DNA of 64,000 nt from Actinomadura macra NBRC 14102 (GTDB lineage: Bacteria > Actinomycetota > Actinomycetes > Streptosporangiales > Streptosporangiaceae): NCBI RefSeq assembly GCF_001552215.1, contig NZ_BCQT01000010.1:620001-684000 (forward strand), written 5' to 3'. The translations under genes and the position numbers were made by a program. Each line of letters starts with the position of its first letter. Position 1 is the first letter of the stretch. Shown one piece after another: positions 53,991 to 62,726 of this stretch. A model generated the notes under the pieces. That model was given only the letters and a program-made list of their open reading frames with translations. It was not told the origin of the DNA and did not search any database.

Positions 53991-55370
53991 ATGTCCGCCG
54001 CGAAGATCATCGGCGCACGCTTGCGCAGACTGCGCGAGGAACCACGCGACCGGCACGGTCGCGCCCACCGGTCCCGCGAGAAATGGGCGCTCATGCTGCG
54101 CAGTGCGGCCGGGCCCGATGCCGACGGGCTACCGGGCGTGAAGAGCCTGGCCGACATGATCAAACAATGGGAGCGCGGCGACAACATCCCCGGCCCCATC
54201 TACCGGCCGCTGTACGCGAAGGTGACCGGTAAGCCAGAGGCCGAACTGTTCGCAGAGGCACCCGGCCGACATTCACGGAAGACCAGCGACGCCCCCACCG
54301 AGGGCGATGGACCCCTGCAAGGCCGCCGGGACGCTTTGAAACTCGGTGTAGCGGCCGCCGCACCAGAGGTCCTCCACCGGGTGCTGCGCGGCACCGCCGC
54401 CGAAGCCATGGAGTTCACCCGGCTCACCGGCTCCACCTCCGTAGGCGCAGGGACCTTCGCGCATCTCGAAGCGGTGATCACCGAAATCGACCGGGCGTAC
54501 AGCCGGGACACCCCTGCCGAGCTGTTCGCCATGGCGCACTCCTACCGGCACCGCGTGGCCGATCTGATCAGAGGGCCTCACACCCTCAAGCAGGCGCGCG
54601 AACTGTACGTCTACGCCGCGTGGCTGTCCGAGTCCCTGGCGTGGCTTGCTCACGACCTGGGAGACCCGTTCGCCGCGGAGTCCTGGGCGGTGGACGCATA
54701 CGAGCACGCCGACCAGGCCGGCCACGACGAGCTGTGCGCGTGGGCGACCGACGCCATGGCCTCGATCGCGATCTACACCGACCGTCCCGCCCGCGCCCTC
54801 GCCGCCGCGCACCAGGGCATCGCCAGGGCCCCGCGAACGCATCCCCTCGCCGTCCGGCTCCGTGCGCAGGCCGCCCGTGCGCACGCTCGTCTCGGCGACC
54901 GCGGCGAGTGCGAGGACATGCTTCACCAGGCGAGCAAGGTCTACGGCGCTCTACCCGCCCGCGCGCCACTGCGGTTCACCGTGGACACCGGGAACCTGGC
55001 CGCACTGGCGATGACGTCCTACCCCGCGTCGGCCTACATCTGGCTCGGCGACGCCGTCCGCGGCGACTTTGCCAAGGCGCGCAAGCACGCCCAGGCCGCC
55101 ATCGACGAACAGGAGGGACTGCCGGAGTCGGCGCGCTCGCCGAGCCGGGAGGCGATCGCCAGGGTTGACCTCGGTATCGCGCTCGCCGAACTCGGCGAGC
55201 CCGAGGAGGCCGCGGCCATGGGACGGCGCGCCCTTGGTACGCCCCGCCTGGTGGACTCCGTACGGTCGCGCGCAGGCGACCTTGACCGGGCGCTTGCCGC
55301 CCGGCATCCCGAGGTCCCGGCGGTGCGGGACTTCCACGAGATGTACAGGCACCTACAACCGGCGAGGTGA
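53991..55370 (+). CDS. XRE-like regulator with TPR-type C-terminal domain
   Basis: 459 residues. N-terminal helix-turn-helix-like region (KIIGARLRRLREEPRDR..., VKSLADMIKQWERGDNIPGP), a Pro-rich hinge, then tandem helical TPR-like repeats (about 150-445). This is the actinomycete island-type regulator in which the helical part senses a ligand. The HTH is extended by an RGRAHRS-rich insert. ATG chosen; a GTG four codons earlier is possible. The stop overlaps the ASCH start by one base (TGATG). Confidence 0.8.
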   Translation: MSAAKIIGARLRRLREEPRDRHGRAHRSREKWALMLRSAAGPDADGLPGVKSLADMIKQWERGDNIPGPIYRPLYAKVTGKPEAELFAEAPGRHSRKTSDAPTEGDGPLQGRRDALKLGVAAAAPEVLHRVLRGTAAEAMEFTRLTGSTSVGAGTFAHLEAVITEIDRAYSRDTPAELFAMAHSYRHRVADLIRGPHTLKQARELYVYAAWLSESLAWLAHDLGDPFAAESWAVDAYEHADQAGHDELCAWATDAMASIAIYTDRPARALAAAHQGIARAPRTHPLAVRLRAQAARAHARLGDRGECEDMLHQASKVYGALPARAPLRFTVDTGNLAALAMTSYPASAYIWLGDAVRGDFAKARKHAQAAIDEQEGLPESARSPSREAIARVDLGIALAELGEPEEAAAMGRRALGTPRLVDSVRSRAGDLDRALAARHPEVPAVRDFHEMYRHLQPAR

Positions 55371-55744
55371 TGACGACGAGCGACACCGGAAAGTCCGAGA
55401 TCAACATCCGCCGCCCCTACCTCGACCTCATCGAGCAGGGCGTCAAGACGGTCGAGGTCCGCGTGGGCTACGCCAGCATGCGAAGAATCCAGGCGGGCCA
55501 AGACCTGACCTTCGTCTCTGGTGATAAACGGCTACCGACCCGGGTCACGCGGGTGACCGAATACACCACGTTCGACGCGATGCTCGACGCCGAGGACCCC
55601 CGCTCGATCGGCGGGGAGTTGGGCGAGAGCCGCGAGGAGCTCCTCGCCGTGATCCGCGGCATCTATCCGCCGGAGAAGGAGAAGCTCGGCGTCCTCGTGA
55701 TCGGGATCGAGGTTCTCCCGGTGAGCGATCTCGCCGCGGAGTAG
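55370..55744 (+). CDS. ASCH domain protein coupled to the XRE regulator
   Basis: 124 residues. The ASCH/PUA-like fold is supported by INIRRPYLDLIEQGVKTVEVR, YASMRRIQAGQDLTFV and the late IYPPEKEKLGVLVIGIEVL. ASCH proteins bind RNA or modified nucleotides; some hydrolyse N4-acetylcytidine, but the catalytic K/E pattern cannot be settled here. Translational coupling to the regulator implies a joint function. A classic hairpin with T-tract follows. Confidence 0.82.
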   Translation: MTTSDTGKSEINIRRPYLDLIEQGVKTVEVRVGYASMRRIQAGQDLTFVSGDKRLPTRVTRVTEYTTFDAMLDAEDPRSIGGELGESREELLAVIRGIYPPEKEKLGVLVIGIEVLPVSDLAAE

Positions 55745-55763
55745 CCTGGCTGTGCGATGCACC

Positions 55764-55805
55764 GGCGCCCCATCCCAGTCGTGAAGGACGGGGCGCCAGT
55801 CTTTT
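55764..55805 (+). terminator. Rho-independent terminator after the ASCH gene
   Basis: An 8-bp perfect stem (55764-55771 with 55790-55797), an 18-nt loop and a following CTTTT run, 19 bp beyond the stop. Confidence 0.7.
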
Positions 55806-55810
55806 CCGGG

Positions 55811-55993
55811 TCAGCATTCGCAGACCACGCCGTCGCCGTGGCTGTCCTGATACCAGCGGTACTCCGGGTCGACGCCGCGGACGTACGGGCCGAGGCCAGC
55901 GGCGGGCGGCGTCGTCAAGGTGCTCGATGTCCATCCGTTCCCAGCAGACCACGTCCACAGAGTTCCCAAAGCCTTCCCAGTGGGGCACATCAA
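55811..55993 (-). pseudogene. Frameshifted excalibur-domain protein remnant
   Basis: One minus frame reads VDVVCWERMDIEHLDDAARRW; a second frame, one base off, reads LGPYVRGVDPEYRWYQDS then HGDGVVCEC and stops. The second half is the calcium-binding excalibur motif (DSHGDGxxCE). Joined, they make the end of a small exported protein or nuclease. The shift lies near 55895, and there is no proper N-terminus, only the IS3 remnant upstream. Confidence 0.5.
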
Positions 55994-56049
55994 GGGCACA
56001 CGGACCCGGGAATTGCCCTGGCACTGCCGGAAACTCTTGGGGATGTGTT

Positions 56050-56230
56050 TCGCCTGGTCACATCAGCAACGGACCCCGCATCGGCCTGGGCCTGGCGCAC
56101 CCAGGTCCGCAGCGCTTCGCGGGTGGATGCCCAGATCGGCAGCGATCTGCGCGATCGGCCGATCCGACTCCCGAGCCAGCCGCACAGCCCGCTCACGGAG
56201 CTCCAGAGGGTACTTGCGTGGTGCCGACAT
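56050..56230 (-). pseudogene. IS3-family transposase OrfA remnant
   Basis: From the ATG at 56230 the frame reads MSAPRKYPLELRERAVRLA, RESDRPIAQIAADLGIHP, the N-terminal helix-turn-helix of IS3 OrfA. After an extra base near 56120 the family sequence continues in another frame as EALRTWVRQAQADAG. Homology then ends; the leucine zipper of OrfA and all of OrfB are missing. The stretch 56231-56702 beyond it holds no supported gene. Confidence 0.65.
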
Positions 56231-56702
56231 TGACGGTCATTCTCCTCCCTGCCAGCCAAGATCATGACTGGCTTGAAGGACTTCACCAACCCGGTACGGC
56301 TCACTGGGAAACGTCCGAGAGTCCGCAAGCCATGCGGCCGCCCCTGGCGCCAGCGCCTGGTTTGAGGGTCCAAGATGTTGATGCCAGAGAGAACCAGACG
56401 CCTTCACCGTCGTCTCGATCAAAGCTCACACCACTCCACGCCACTGACCGCGGCGCGGCCAGCGCGCGCGTCGTGAGCTACAAGGCCCCAAGCTCGGACC
56501 GAGCACCTCAACCTCCGCGACGTCAACAGGAAACCCTGGGCGGGGCCAACGCAGGCACGACTAGCAACGGCCTGTCGTGAAGCCTGGGCCATGAGTCTCC
56601 GAAGTCTTCATCCTTATCGTCAATCAGACGAAATGGCGCTACCCTCTAGATGCGACGAGTGCGGCCATCAACGGGGGTGCGCCGCTGGCAGGAGGGTGTG
56701 AT

Positions 56703-58202
56703 GTGATGAAGGATCTCAACGGGTTCATCCCCGCGGACCTGCTCGGCACTGATGGCTATGTCGGCGGCGTCACCGACCATGAGCAGATCCTGGAGCAGGA
56801 GCTTCGGGTCGCGGCCAGGGTTTCCTCCGGGCTCGCTTACCACTACACCGGTGCAGACACCGCGATTCAAGGGATCCTGTTGAACGGCACGCTGCGATTG
56901 TCACCGTTCTCGACCACCAATGACCTGTGGGAGTCGCGCCCGTTCTATCCTTCTGTCTCCGCGGACGCCGACGACCGCGGCCCGGGCCCGGGCATGCTGC
57001 CGCTGTGGCAGGAGATCGACCGGCACATCCGAGTACATGCCAAGGTGGCGTGCCTTACCCAGGACGTACAGGTCATGGACGGCGGATACGCGTCAGACGC
57101 GCTGCGCGGGTATGCGCACCTGTCGCTGTGGGCGCACTACGGCGCCCGCGGGGCGGGCCTGTGCCTGGGATTCGACCTGCGCAAGCTCGTCGAGGGCTTC
57201 ATGACCGCGCCGCATCTGCTGCACACATTGCGTTTCCATGGCCCGGTCCAGTACCGGCACGCCAGCGTCACTCCCGTCCACAGCATCAGGCTGGGGCAGA
57301 TCACTGAGTTCGGAGTCGACGCCGCCGCGCTCGCCTTTGCCGAAGACAACAAGGAAGGGGTGTTCTTCCGCAAGCACGCCGACTGGGCGAACGAGTGCGA
57401 GTACCGCCTGGTCTTGATCGATCAATCCGTCCTACCTGCCACTGTGGACATCCGCAGCGCTCTCTCCCACGTTGTCCTGGGTGAGTGTTTCCCTGACCAC
57501 AAGCGTCCCGCACTCGCCGCGGTTCTGGCCGAATACCCTGACGTCAAGGTGCGGCAGATGCGCTTCCACAATCGTACGGTCTATTGCGAGCAGATTTCGC
57601 TTGACGACGCCAGCCTTCCGAGCCCTGGCAGCGCCGCCGCGACGCCGGGCAAGCCTCGACGCACCGGCTCGCTGAGGGAGCGACTGAGCCAGTTGCGCAC
57701 GGCCGAAGAAGACCAGCGAGCCGACGCCGAAAATGCTCAGCAGTTGGTGCTCGGACCTCTCGGCCAGATAGCTCAGGCATTCTTCGCCCTCAAGCAGTTG
57801 CCGCCCGAGGGTGCGAAAACTTGGCTGAACCCTGGGGCCAGTGCGGTGCCTGCACATCTACGGCAGCGGACCGCTGGCGTCCCCGGCGAGATCGTCCGCT
57901 TCGAGCAGGGCATGACCATGATCGTCGCAGATGCCGACGACCCGTTTCGCGTCGTGGTGGCGGCTGCCGCAATCCAGGTTCTCAGCGACCAGCACGTCCG
58001 CATCCACGGACATGTCAAACGCGAGGAGCCTGATCCTTCTGCGGGGGTGACACGCATTCCCGTGTGGAGCGACTCCCGCGACGCTCAGATCGATGAGGCC
58101 ACCGTCGTGACCGAGAGACTTCTCGGCGAGCTGAGCCACGCTTTCTCCCATGCTTTGCCGGAGTTCACAAAGACCTGCGAGGCGGCCGCAGAAGCTCGCT
58201 GA
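56703..58202 (+). CDS. DUF2971 domain protein with C-terminal extension
   Basis: 499 residues, GTG (or the next ATG) after AGGAGGG. DUF2971 core about 40-310: AYHYTGADTAIQGIL, LRLSPFSTTNDLWE, LSLWAHYGARGAGLCLGFD, ECEYRLV. The N-terminal YHYT and the HYG motif resemble the NAD-binding pocket residues of ADP-ribosyltransferase-like folds, though activity is unproven. The C-terminal about 190 residues (Pro-rich linker, then a beta-rich stretch) are not recognised. DUF2971 genes are often seen in accessory regions with defence genes. It has no coupled partner. Confidence 0.8.
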   Translation: MMKDLNGFIPADLLGTDGYVGGVTDHEQILEQELRVAARVSSGLAYHYTGADTAIQGILLNGTLRLSPFSTTNDLWESRPFYPSVSADADDRGPGPGMLPLWQEIDRHIRVHAKVACLTQDVQVMDGGYASDALRGYAHLSLWAHYGARGAGLCLGFDLRKLVEGFMTAPHLLHTLRFHGPVQYRHASVTPVHSIRLGQITEFGVDAAALAFAEDNKEGVFFRKHADWANECEYRLVLIDQSVLPATVDIRSALSHVVLGECFPDHKRPALAAVLAEYPDVKVRQMRFHNRTVYCEQISLDDASLPSPGSAAATPGKPRRTGSLRERLSQLRTAEEDQRADAENAQQLVLGPLGQIAQAFFALKQLPPEGAKTWLNPGASAVPAHLRQRTAGVPGEIVRFEQGMTMIVADADDPFRVVVAAAAIQVLSDQHVRIHGHVKREEPDPSAGVTRIPVWSDSRDAQIDEATVVTERLLGELSHAFSHALPEFTKTCEAAAEAR

Positions 58203-58307
58203 ACCGGCGCCCCGCTCCCCTGAGCGTCTCGCTCACGCACTCGCTGCCAGCGGTGAAGCCCGAAGCCGACCCTGGATCCGTCCGAAGGGCGTTGCGGATC
58301 ATTCCTC

Positions 58308-58502
58308 TTATGCCAAGCGGTGCGCCTCGCCGTCAGGGACGGGTTCCCTTTCGGTAACGTCGTGCAGGACGTGGGCAAGGATCTCTGCCCCGCGCACCAT
58401 CCTGGGGCGGGAGCGGTTGAAGTAGGTGGGGCCGTCCAGGACCCACACCTGTCCGGGCCTGTTCCGCCTACCCGCCCGCGCCGCCCACATCGGCAGCGCC
58501 AC
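58308..58502 (-). pseudogene. Fragment of a BtuF-like substrate-binding protein
   Basis: The minus frame carries VWVLDGPTYFNRSRPRMV and GAEILAHVLHDV, the C-terminal signature of cobalamin/siderophore-type ABC substrate-binding proteins. The rest of such a gene is not found upstream. The whole interval 58203-58952 otherwise holds only weak frames, one of which (58700-58894, plus) contains a helical stretch (SERLRQRVGELVEQWQEQ) of unknown meaning. Confidence 0.4.
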
Positions 58503-58952
58503 CCGGCCGCCCCCGGGAACACGCCGATACGGCGCGCACCGAAGGCTGGATCGTTCTCCCCACCACGCCCCTGCACACGCTGCGCCCGCGCATGGAGGAT
58601 GACATCTCTCATCGTCTTGTGTTCAAAGGATGCGAACGCGCGCGAGTTGACCACCGCGGGATCTGGCGGGGTTCGCAGGAAGGGTGCATTGGGAGATCGT
58701 CGGCGGCGAGGCCGTACCGCCCGAGGCCGACCTGCCGACACCGGCAGGCACGGCAGGCCAGCGAGAGGCTCCGCCAGCGGGTCGGCGAACTCGTCGAACA
58801 GTGGCAGGAACAGACCCGAGCGCAGCGGCACGGCCATCGACATGGCCAGCAGGCTGCCCCGATCAGACACCCGAACCGGCCGGAGCCGACCTGAGGAAAC
58901 TTTGGTATCGGCGTGCTTGCGGTTTTGGACCTGGTCCGATGACGCTGGCCTC

Positions 58953-59609
58953 ATGGAGCCCAACGAGCTGCTCATCCTGAATTATCCGAAGTACAGCGAA
59001 CGCATCGCCGACTGGTTCGGCGAGATGAACGCGAGCCCCGCCTTTCGTGAGGTCTTCCTGGCCGACCCGGCGGGCACCGTCCGCCAAGCGATCTTCCCTG
59101 ACCAGCCGCCGATCAGCGAGGGCGGGGTCAACCAGGCCAACCGGATACTATTCTCCACCCTGAGCAACCCGGAGTTCATGCAATGGGCCGGCGAATACAA
59201 CGAGGTGCTCGTACGGCGTGCCGCAGATGAATACCCGCAGATCGAGGACGAGCAGCAGCGGATGAGAGCATTCCTGGCGACCTTGGACAAGTCGGTGGTG
59301 TACCAGGACATCGCCGATGCCGCGCCGCGGTTCATGGATCGGGAACTCGCGCACGCGTTGCTATTGGGCGACCGGGGCCTCGAAACGGGCACCTTGGCCT
59401 CCATCACGATGCACGTGGCAGTGATCATCATTCTCGCACTCGTCGTCGTGGCCATGCCCGTCCCCCTCCTCGGCGATGGGGTCAACCGCGAAGATCTGCG
59501 CGTGGTGATGACACAGCTCGCGCAGCGGCTGGAGCAGCGGGCCGAGACGCTGCGCGCCGAGGGGCGATTGCTCGGCAGCGACGCCGCCCGCCGCGGCCGG
59601 AAGCTGTGA
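58953..59609 (+). CDS. Leader-like membrane protein coupled to a radical SAM enzyme
   Basis: 218 residues. The N-terminal part (about 1-50) contains SPAFREVFLADPAGTV, similar to the FRxxLLxDPxAA core of nitrile-hydratase-type leader peptides (NHLP) of RiPP precursors. A helical middle part follows (about 60-140), then one membrane helix (149-172, THV-rich, ALVVVAMPVPLL), and a charged helix with a basic tail (RRGRKL). It ends two bases before the radical SAM start. It is long for a precursor; it may instead be a partner that recruits the enzyme. Start ATG; the open frame upstream is not used. Confidence 0.6.
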   Translation: MEPNELLILNYPKYSERIADWFGEMNASPAFREVFLADPAGTVRQAIFPDQPPISEGGVNQANRILFSTLSNPEFMQWAGEYNEVLVRRAADEYPQIEDEQQRMRAFLATLDKSVVYQDIADAAPRFMDRELAHALLLGDRGLETGTLASITMHVAVIIILALVVVAMPVPLLGDGVNREDLRVVMTQLAQRLEQRAETLRAEGRLLGSDAARRGRKL

Positions 59610-59611
59610 GC

Positions 59612-60655
59612 ATGTTCGGCCGGCTGGGCACTGGCCGCATCCTGTCTCTCATGCCGACCTGGCAGTGCACGGCGGCCTGCGACGCTTGCGGCACCCACAG
59701 CTCGCCCGCCGTACGGACCCGGCTGTCGACCTCCGACATGCAGGCCGCCATCCGGCAGGCCGCCGAGGCCGGGTACGAGGCGGTCGGGTTCACCGGCGGC
59801 GAGGCCACCCTGGCCGGACGGGTACTGCTCGAACTCATCGAGCTGTCGAAGTCGCTCGGGCTCGCGACCCGCCTGGTGACCAACGGCCACTGGGCTCGTG
59901 GACCGGATCGGGCGCGAACGAAGATCGATGACTTCGTGTCGGCCGGGCTCGATGAGATCAACTTCAGCACCGGTGATCAACATGTCCGGTTCGTACCTCT
60001 GCAGAGGGTGCTCGACGGCATGTATGCCAGCCTGGCGCGGGGGCTGCGTGTCGCCCTGATGGTGGAGATCACCGACCGCCGCCGGGTCACGGCCGAGTCG
60101 ATCCGGGAGATGCCCGGCTATGTCGCCCTGTCGCGACGGTTCCCGGACAGCCCCATTTCCATTTACGAGAGCCCTTGGATGCCGCTCTCGCCGAAAGAGG
60201 TCGCACCGTATCCTGACGGCCTGACCGTGAACGCGCGGAACGTCGCGCAACGCAGCGGCTGTGACAGCATCCTCACGACCACGACCGTGCAGGCGGACGG
60301 CTCGATCACCGCCTGCTGCGGTCTCGGCATGCAGGACATTCCAGAACTGAGGATCGGCGACATCCGGGTCACTCCGCTGTCGCAGGCGGACCGGGCCGCC
60401 AGCGAGGACTTCCTGAAACGCTGGATTCGCGTCGAGGGGCCGGAGCGGATCCTGGCCTGGGCGGCCACCCACGATCCGGACATCGAATGGGAGAATATGT
60501 ACGCCCACCGGTGCCAGGCCTGCCTGCGCCTCTACCAGGACCCCGCGGTAAGGCGGACCATCCGCGACCACCATCAAGAAAAGGCCGCGGATGTCGCGTT
60601 CGCCGAATGGCTGCTCTATCACTACGCGGGCGCCGATCCCGCCGGCCCGGACTGA
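59612..60655 (+). CDS. Radical SAM enzyme with C-terminal cysteine cluster
   Basis: 347 residues. CTAACDAC (C19, C23, C26) binds the SAM cluster, and GFTGGEATL is the SAM-binding strand. Toward the C-terminus are GC(D), ACC and CQAC, enough for one or two auxiliary clusters of SPASM/twitch type, typical of enzymes that modify peptides or proteins. A GTG two codons earlier overlaps the upstream stop. The tight coupling to the leader-like gene makes that product or a nearby short peptide the likely substrate. No protease or exporter follows. Confidence 0.82.
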   Translation: MFGRLGTGRILSLMPTWQCTAACDACGTHSSPAVRTRLSTSDMQAAIRQAAEAGYEAVGFTGGEATLAGRVLLELIELSKSLGLATRLVTNGHWARGPDRARTKIDDFVSAGLDEINFSTGDQHVRFVPLQRVLDGMYASLARGLRVALMVEITDRRRVTAESIREMPGYVALSRRFPDSPISIYESPWMPLSPKEVAPYPDGLTVNARNVAQRSGCDSILTTTTVQADGSITACCGLGMQDIPELRIGDIRVTPLSQADRAASEDFLKRWIRVEGPERILAWAATHDPDIEWENMYAHRCQACLRLYQDPAVRRTIRDHHQEKAADVAFAEWLLYHYAGADPAGPD

Positions 60656-61124
60656 CCCTTGCGGGAGACTGCGGTCATGGCGCATCGACAGCAGACGGAT
60701 CCGGCATGTGCCATCGCGCCACCGAATCTGCCGCACGGCCGACCCGGCAACCCTCATTAGGCGGAGGAGGGGGTCAACCGCAGTTGGTTGGCGATCGATT
60801 TCGTGGGTGGGGCGACAACGCGGCGAGGCGCCGCCTGGGCGTCACGCAGCAGGACTTATGAAACGCGCCGTAGTCCTCGGATCTGGCCTCGGCCTCGGTG
60901 CGTTCCAGGCCGAAGCCGCAGGGCATTAAAGGATGGCGTCGGGACGGGCGGCGGCAAGCGCGTCGCTGGCCCCGGTTGCTCGCCTGGCGACGCCCGCGTC
61001 GATGGCGGTCGGCAGGCGGGTGCATTCGCCGAGCGGCGGGGTCAGCGAACGGAACCCGCGGCTGAATCTTTGCAAGACAACTGTTCATTGGAGGCAGTTG
61101 ACGCCTCCTTCTTTGACGAGACCA
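60656..61124. other. Intergenic region with a possible patatin-like fragment
   Basis: At 60859-60927 a short frame reads MKRAVVLGSGLGLGAFQAEA and stops four residues later; it resembles the N-terminus of patatin-like phospholipases (GGGxxGAFQ). The active-site GxSxG is not found after it. Otherwise no gene is supported. Confidence 0.3.
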
Positions 61125-62105
61125 TCAGCGATGGAATCCTCTGTACTTCGATCTAGGCGCAGAGAACCTGAAGTCCTCGAACCACTCGTCGAGATCACCA
61201 GGTTTCGCGACAGTGGCCCGGCCTGCGAGGTAGGCATATTCATAGTCCTTGTCCTCAAACAAGGAATCGTGAAGCATATCGAACTCGAAGTCGAAGCGAG
61301 ACTCCGGCATACAACCCGCGAAAAGTTCGAACTCATCACCCTCCTCGGAGGCCATCTCGGCCGCTCGATCGAGCGCCAGATGCAGAGCGATCTCCTCTGC
61401 CATTGTATGCGGTTTGGGAAGGTCTCCGCCTTCGATATCACGAGCGATGTCTTCGAATGCGCGCGCGAAGCGCCGATAGAATTTTCGGCTCTGCCAAGAC
61501 GCGACATGAGGGATAGGCCAGAGCTCGCCATGCGGTCGAAGCGGGGTGCCGGACGAGATCTCCTCTGCCCGGTCGTGAATCTCGTCGCAGTAGATTTCAG
61601 CCGCCGCATGGATCAGCGAGGCAGTTCTGGGGGGCATGGAAACGCTGCAATCGCAGTCAGCGTACTCATCGCAGGCGCTGCACTCTTCGCAGGAGTCAAC
61701 ACAATCGCCACAGGCGGGACACCCATCGGCAGGGCATGCACTGATGGGGAACGATCCGAATGGACTGATGCCCCTCACTGGGCTGTCCGCGTTCACGGGC
61801 TCGGAAGCCTTGACTCGATCAAGGACCTGCTGGATTGCTGCGTTCACACTCTCGGGCTCGTCGGCAAGCACAGCACGGAGGCGGACTCGGAAGCCAAGCG
61901 CCCCGTCCCTGTCGTATACGTATTGGTTCAACGCGGCGCAGAGAGCATCGGCACGAGCAGCTTCGCTGACGGTGGCGACAGCCTCAAGCTCAGCGAAGCC
62001 GCTAGGGCGCTCCTTCTCCCTTACAAGGGCAAATACCCTGCTCTTGCTGGGGTTATGCTGCGGGACGAATGCAAAAATGTCCGCAGCGGTGACGGGGGAT
62101 GCCAA
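61125..62105 (-). CDS. Hypothetical protein with cysteine-rich centre
   Basis: 326 residues from a TTG with AAGGAG five bases upstream. N-terminal about 95 residues: alpha/beta (SKSRVFALVREKERPSGFAEL). Residues 124-153 hold nine cysteines with many CxxC spacings, suggesting metal binding. The C-terminal half is helical and acidic (WPIPHVASW, SRKFYRRFARAFEDIARDI, EEIALHLALDRA). I recognise no family. It is the last supported gene before the second element and is encoded on the minus strand. Confidence 0.7.
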   Translation of the reverse strand: MASPVTAADIFAFVPQHNPSKSRVFALVREKERPSGFAELEAVATVSEAARADALCAALNQYVYDRDGALGFRVRLRAVLADEPESVNAAIQQVLDRVKASEPVNADSPVRGISPFGSFPISACPADGCPACGDCVDSCEECSACDEYADCDCSVSMPPRTASLIHAAAEIYCDEIHDRAEEISSGTPLRPHGELWPIPHVASWQSRKFYRRFARAFEDIARDIEGGDLPKPHTMAEEIALHLALDRAAEMASEEGDEFELFAGCMPESRFDFEFDMLHDSLFEDKDYEYAYLAGRATVAKPGDLDEWFEDFRFSAPRSKYRGFHR

Positions 62106-62726
62106 GGCTTCTCCTTACACATAAGGGCTACAACTGACACCTCGGACGGACGCCAGTCGGGGTAACCCGATATGAGTTTGTCTGTGATCTGAAGGGATTT
62201 GCTGGTGATCCGGGTGCTTCCGCGGATGCCCTAGCGGTTAGTAGCCTGACACAGAGTCTTCGGTAATACAAGCGCTCCATCGAATCCGGTCCGAGCAGAG
62301 AGTGGAGGGTCGGGCACGGCACGAGTGCGCCATCGTCCAGACCGAATCACAAGGGCGAGGACCCGGCTCCGCGAGCCTCGGCGATCATTGGCGTCGCACC
62401 TAGACGACCCGGCGCTGTCGCTTGCGCCGGATTGGCCGCGGGAAACTGGAGGCGGCTTAGCGATGCTGTGCCCCCGTCCTGCGCGCGCCGTACCATCCTC
62501 CGGAAGGCGAAAACTGGTCTGACAAATTGTCGCCTTCATGCCCCTCATGCGAGTTGACAGCTTCAACGATCTGCCAACCGAAGACCTGCATATGCTGGCG
62601 ATAACTCATAGCAGCCTGCTGGAACCGGTGTGGGCCAGCACCGGAATACAGTAGGGCGCGCCGAGCAGTGAATGGACCGGCCATGTGCTGTCAGGGCGTG
62701 TCGCCCCAGCGACACGGCCCGCGCGG
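62106..62726. other. Intergenic region at the right end of the island
   Basis: Short frames on both strands overlap without ribosome sites. One minus frame (62457-62684) contains MSYRQHMQVFGWQIVEAV, vaguely like the start of a recombinase or of another DNA-binding protein, but it is too short to call. Confidence 0.35.

Noticed and set aside
62457..62684. Possible recombinase N-terminal fragment
   Set aside because: Similarity rests on a few residues and there is no catalytic serine; insufficient to call.
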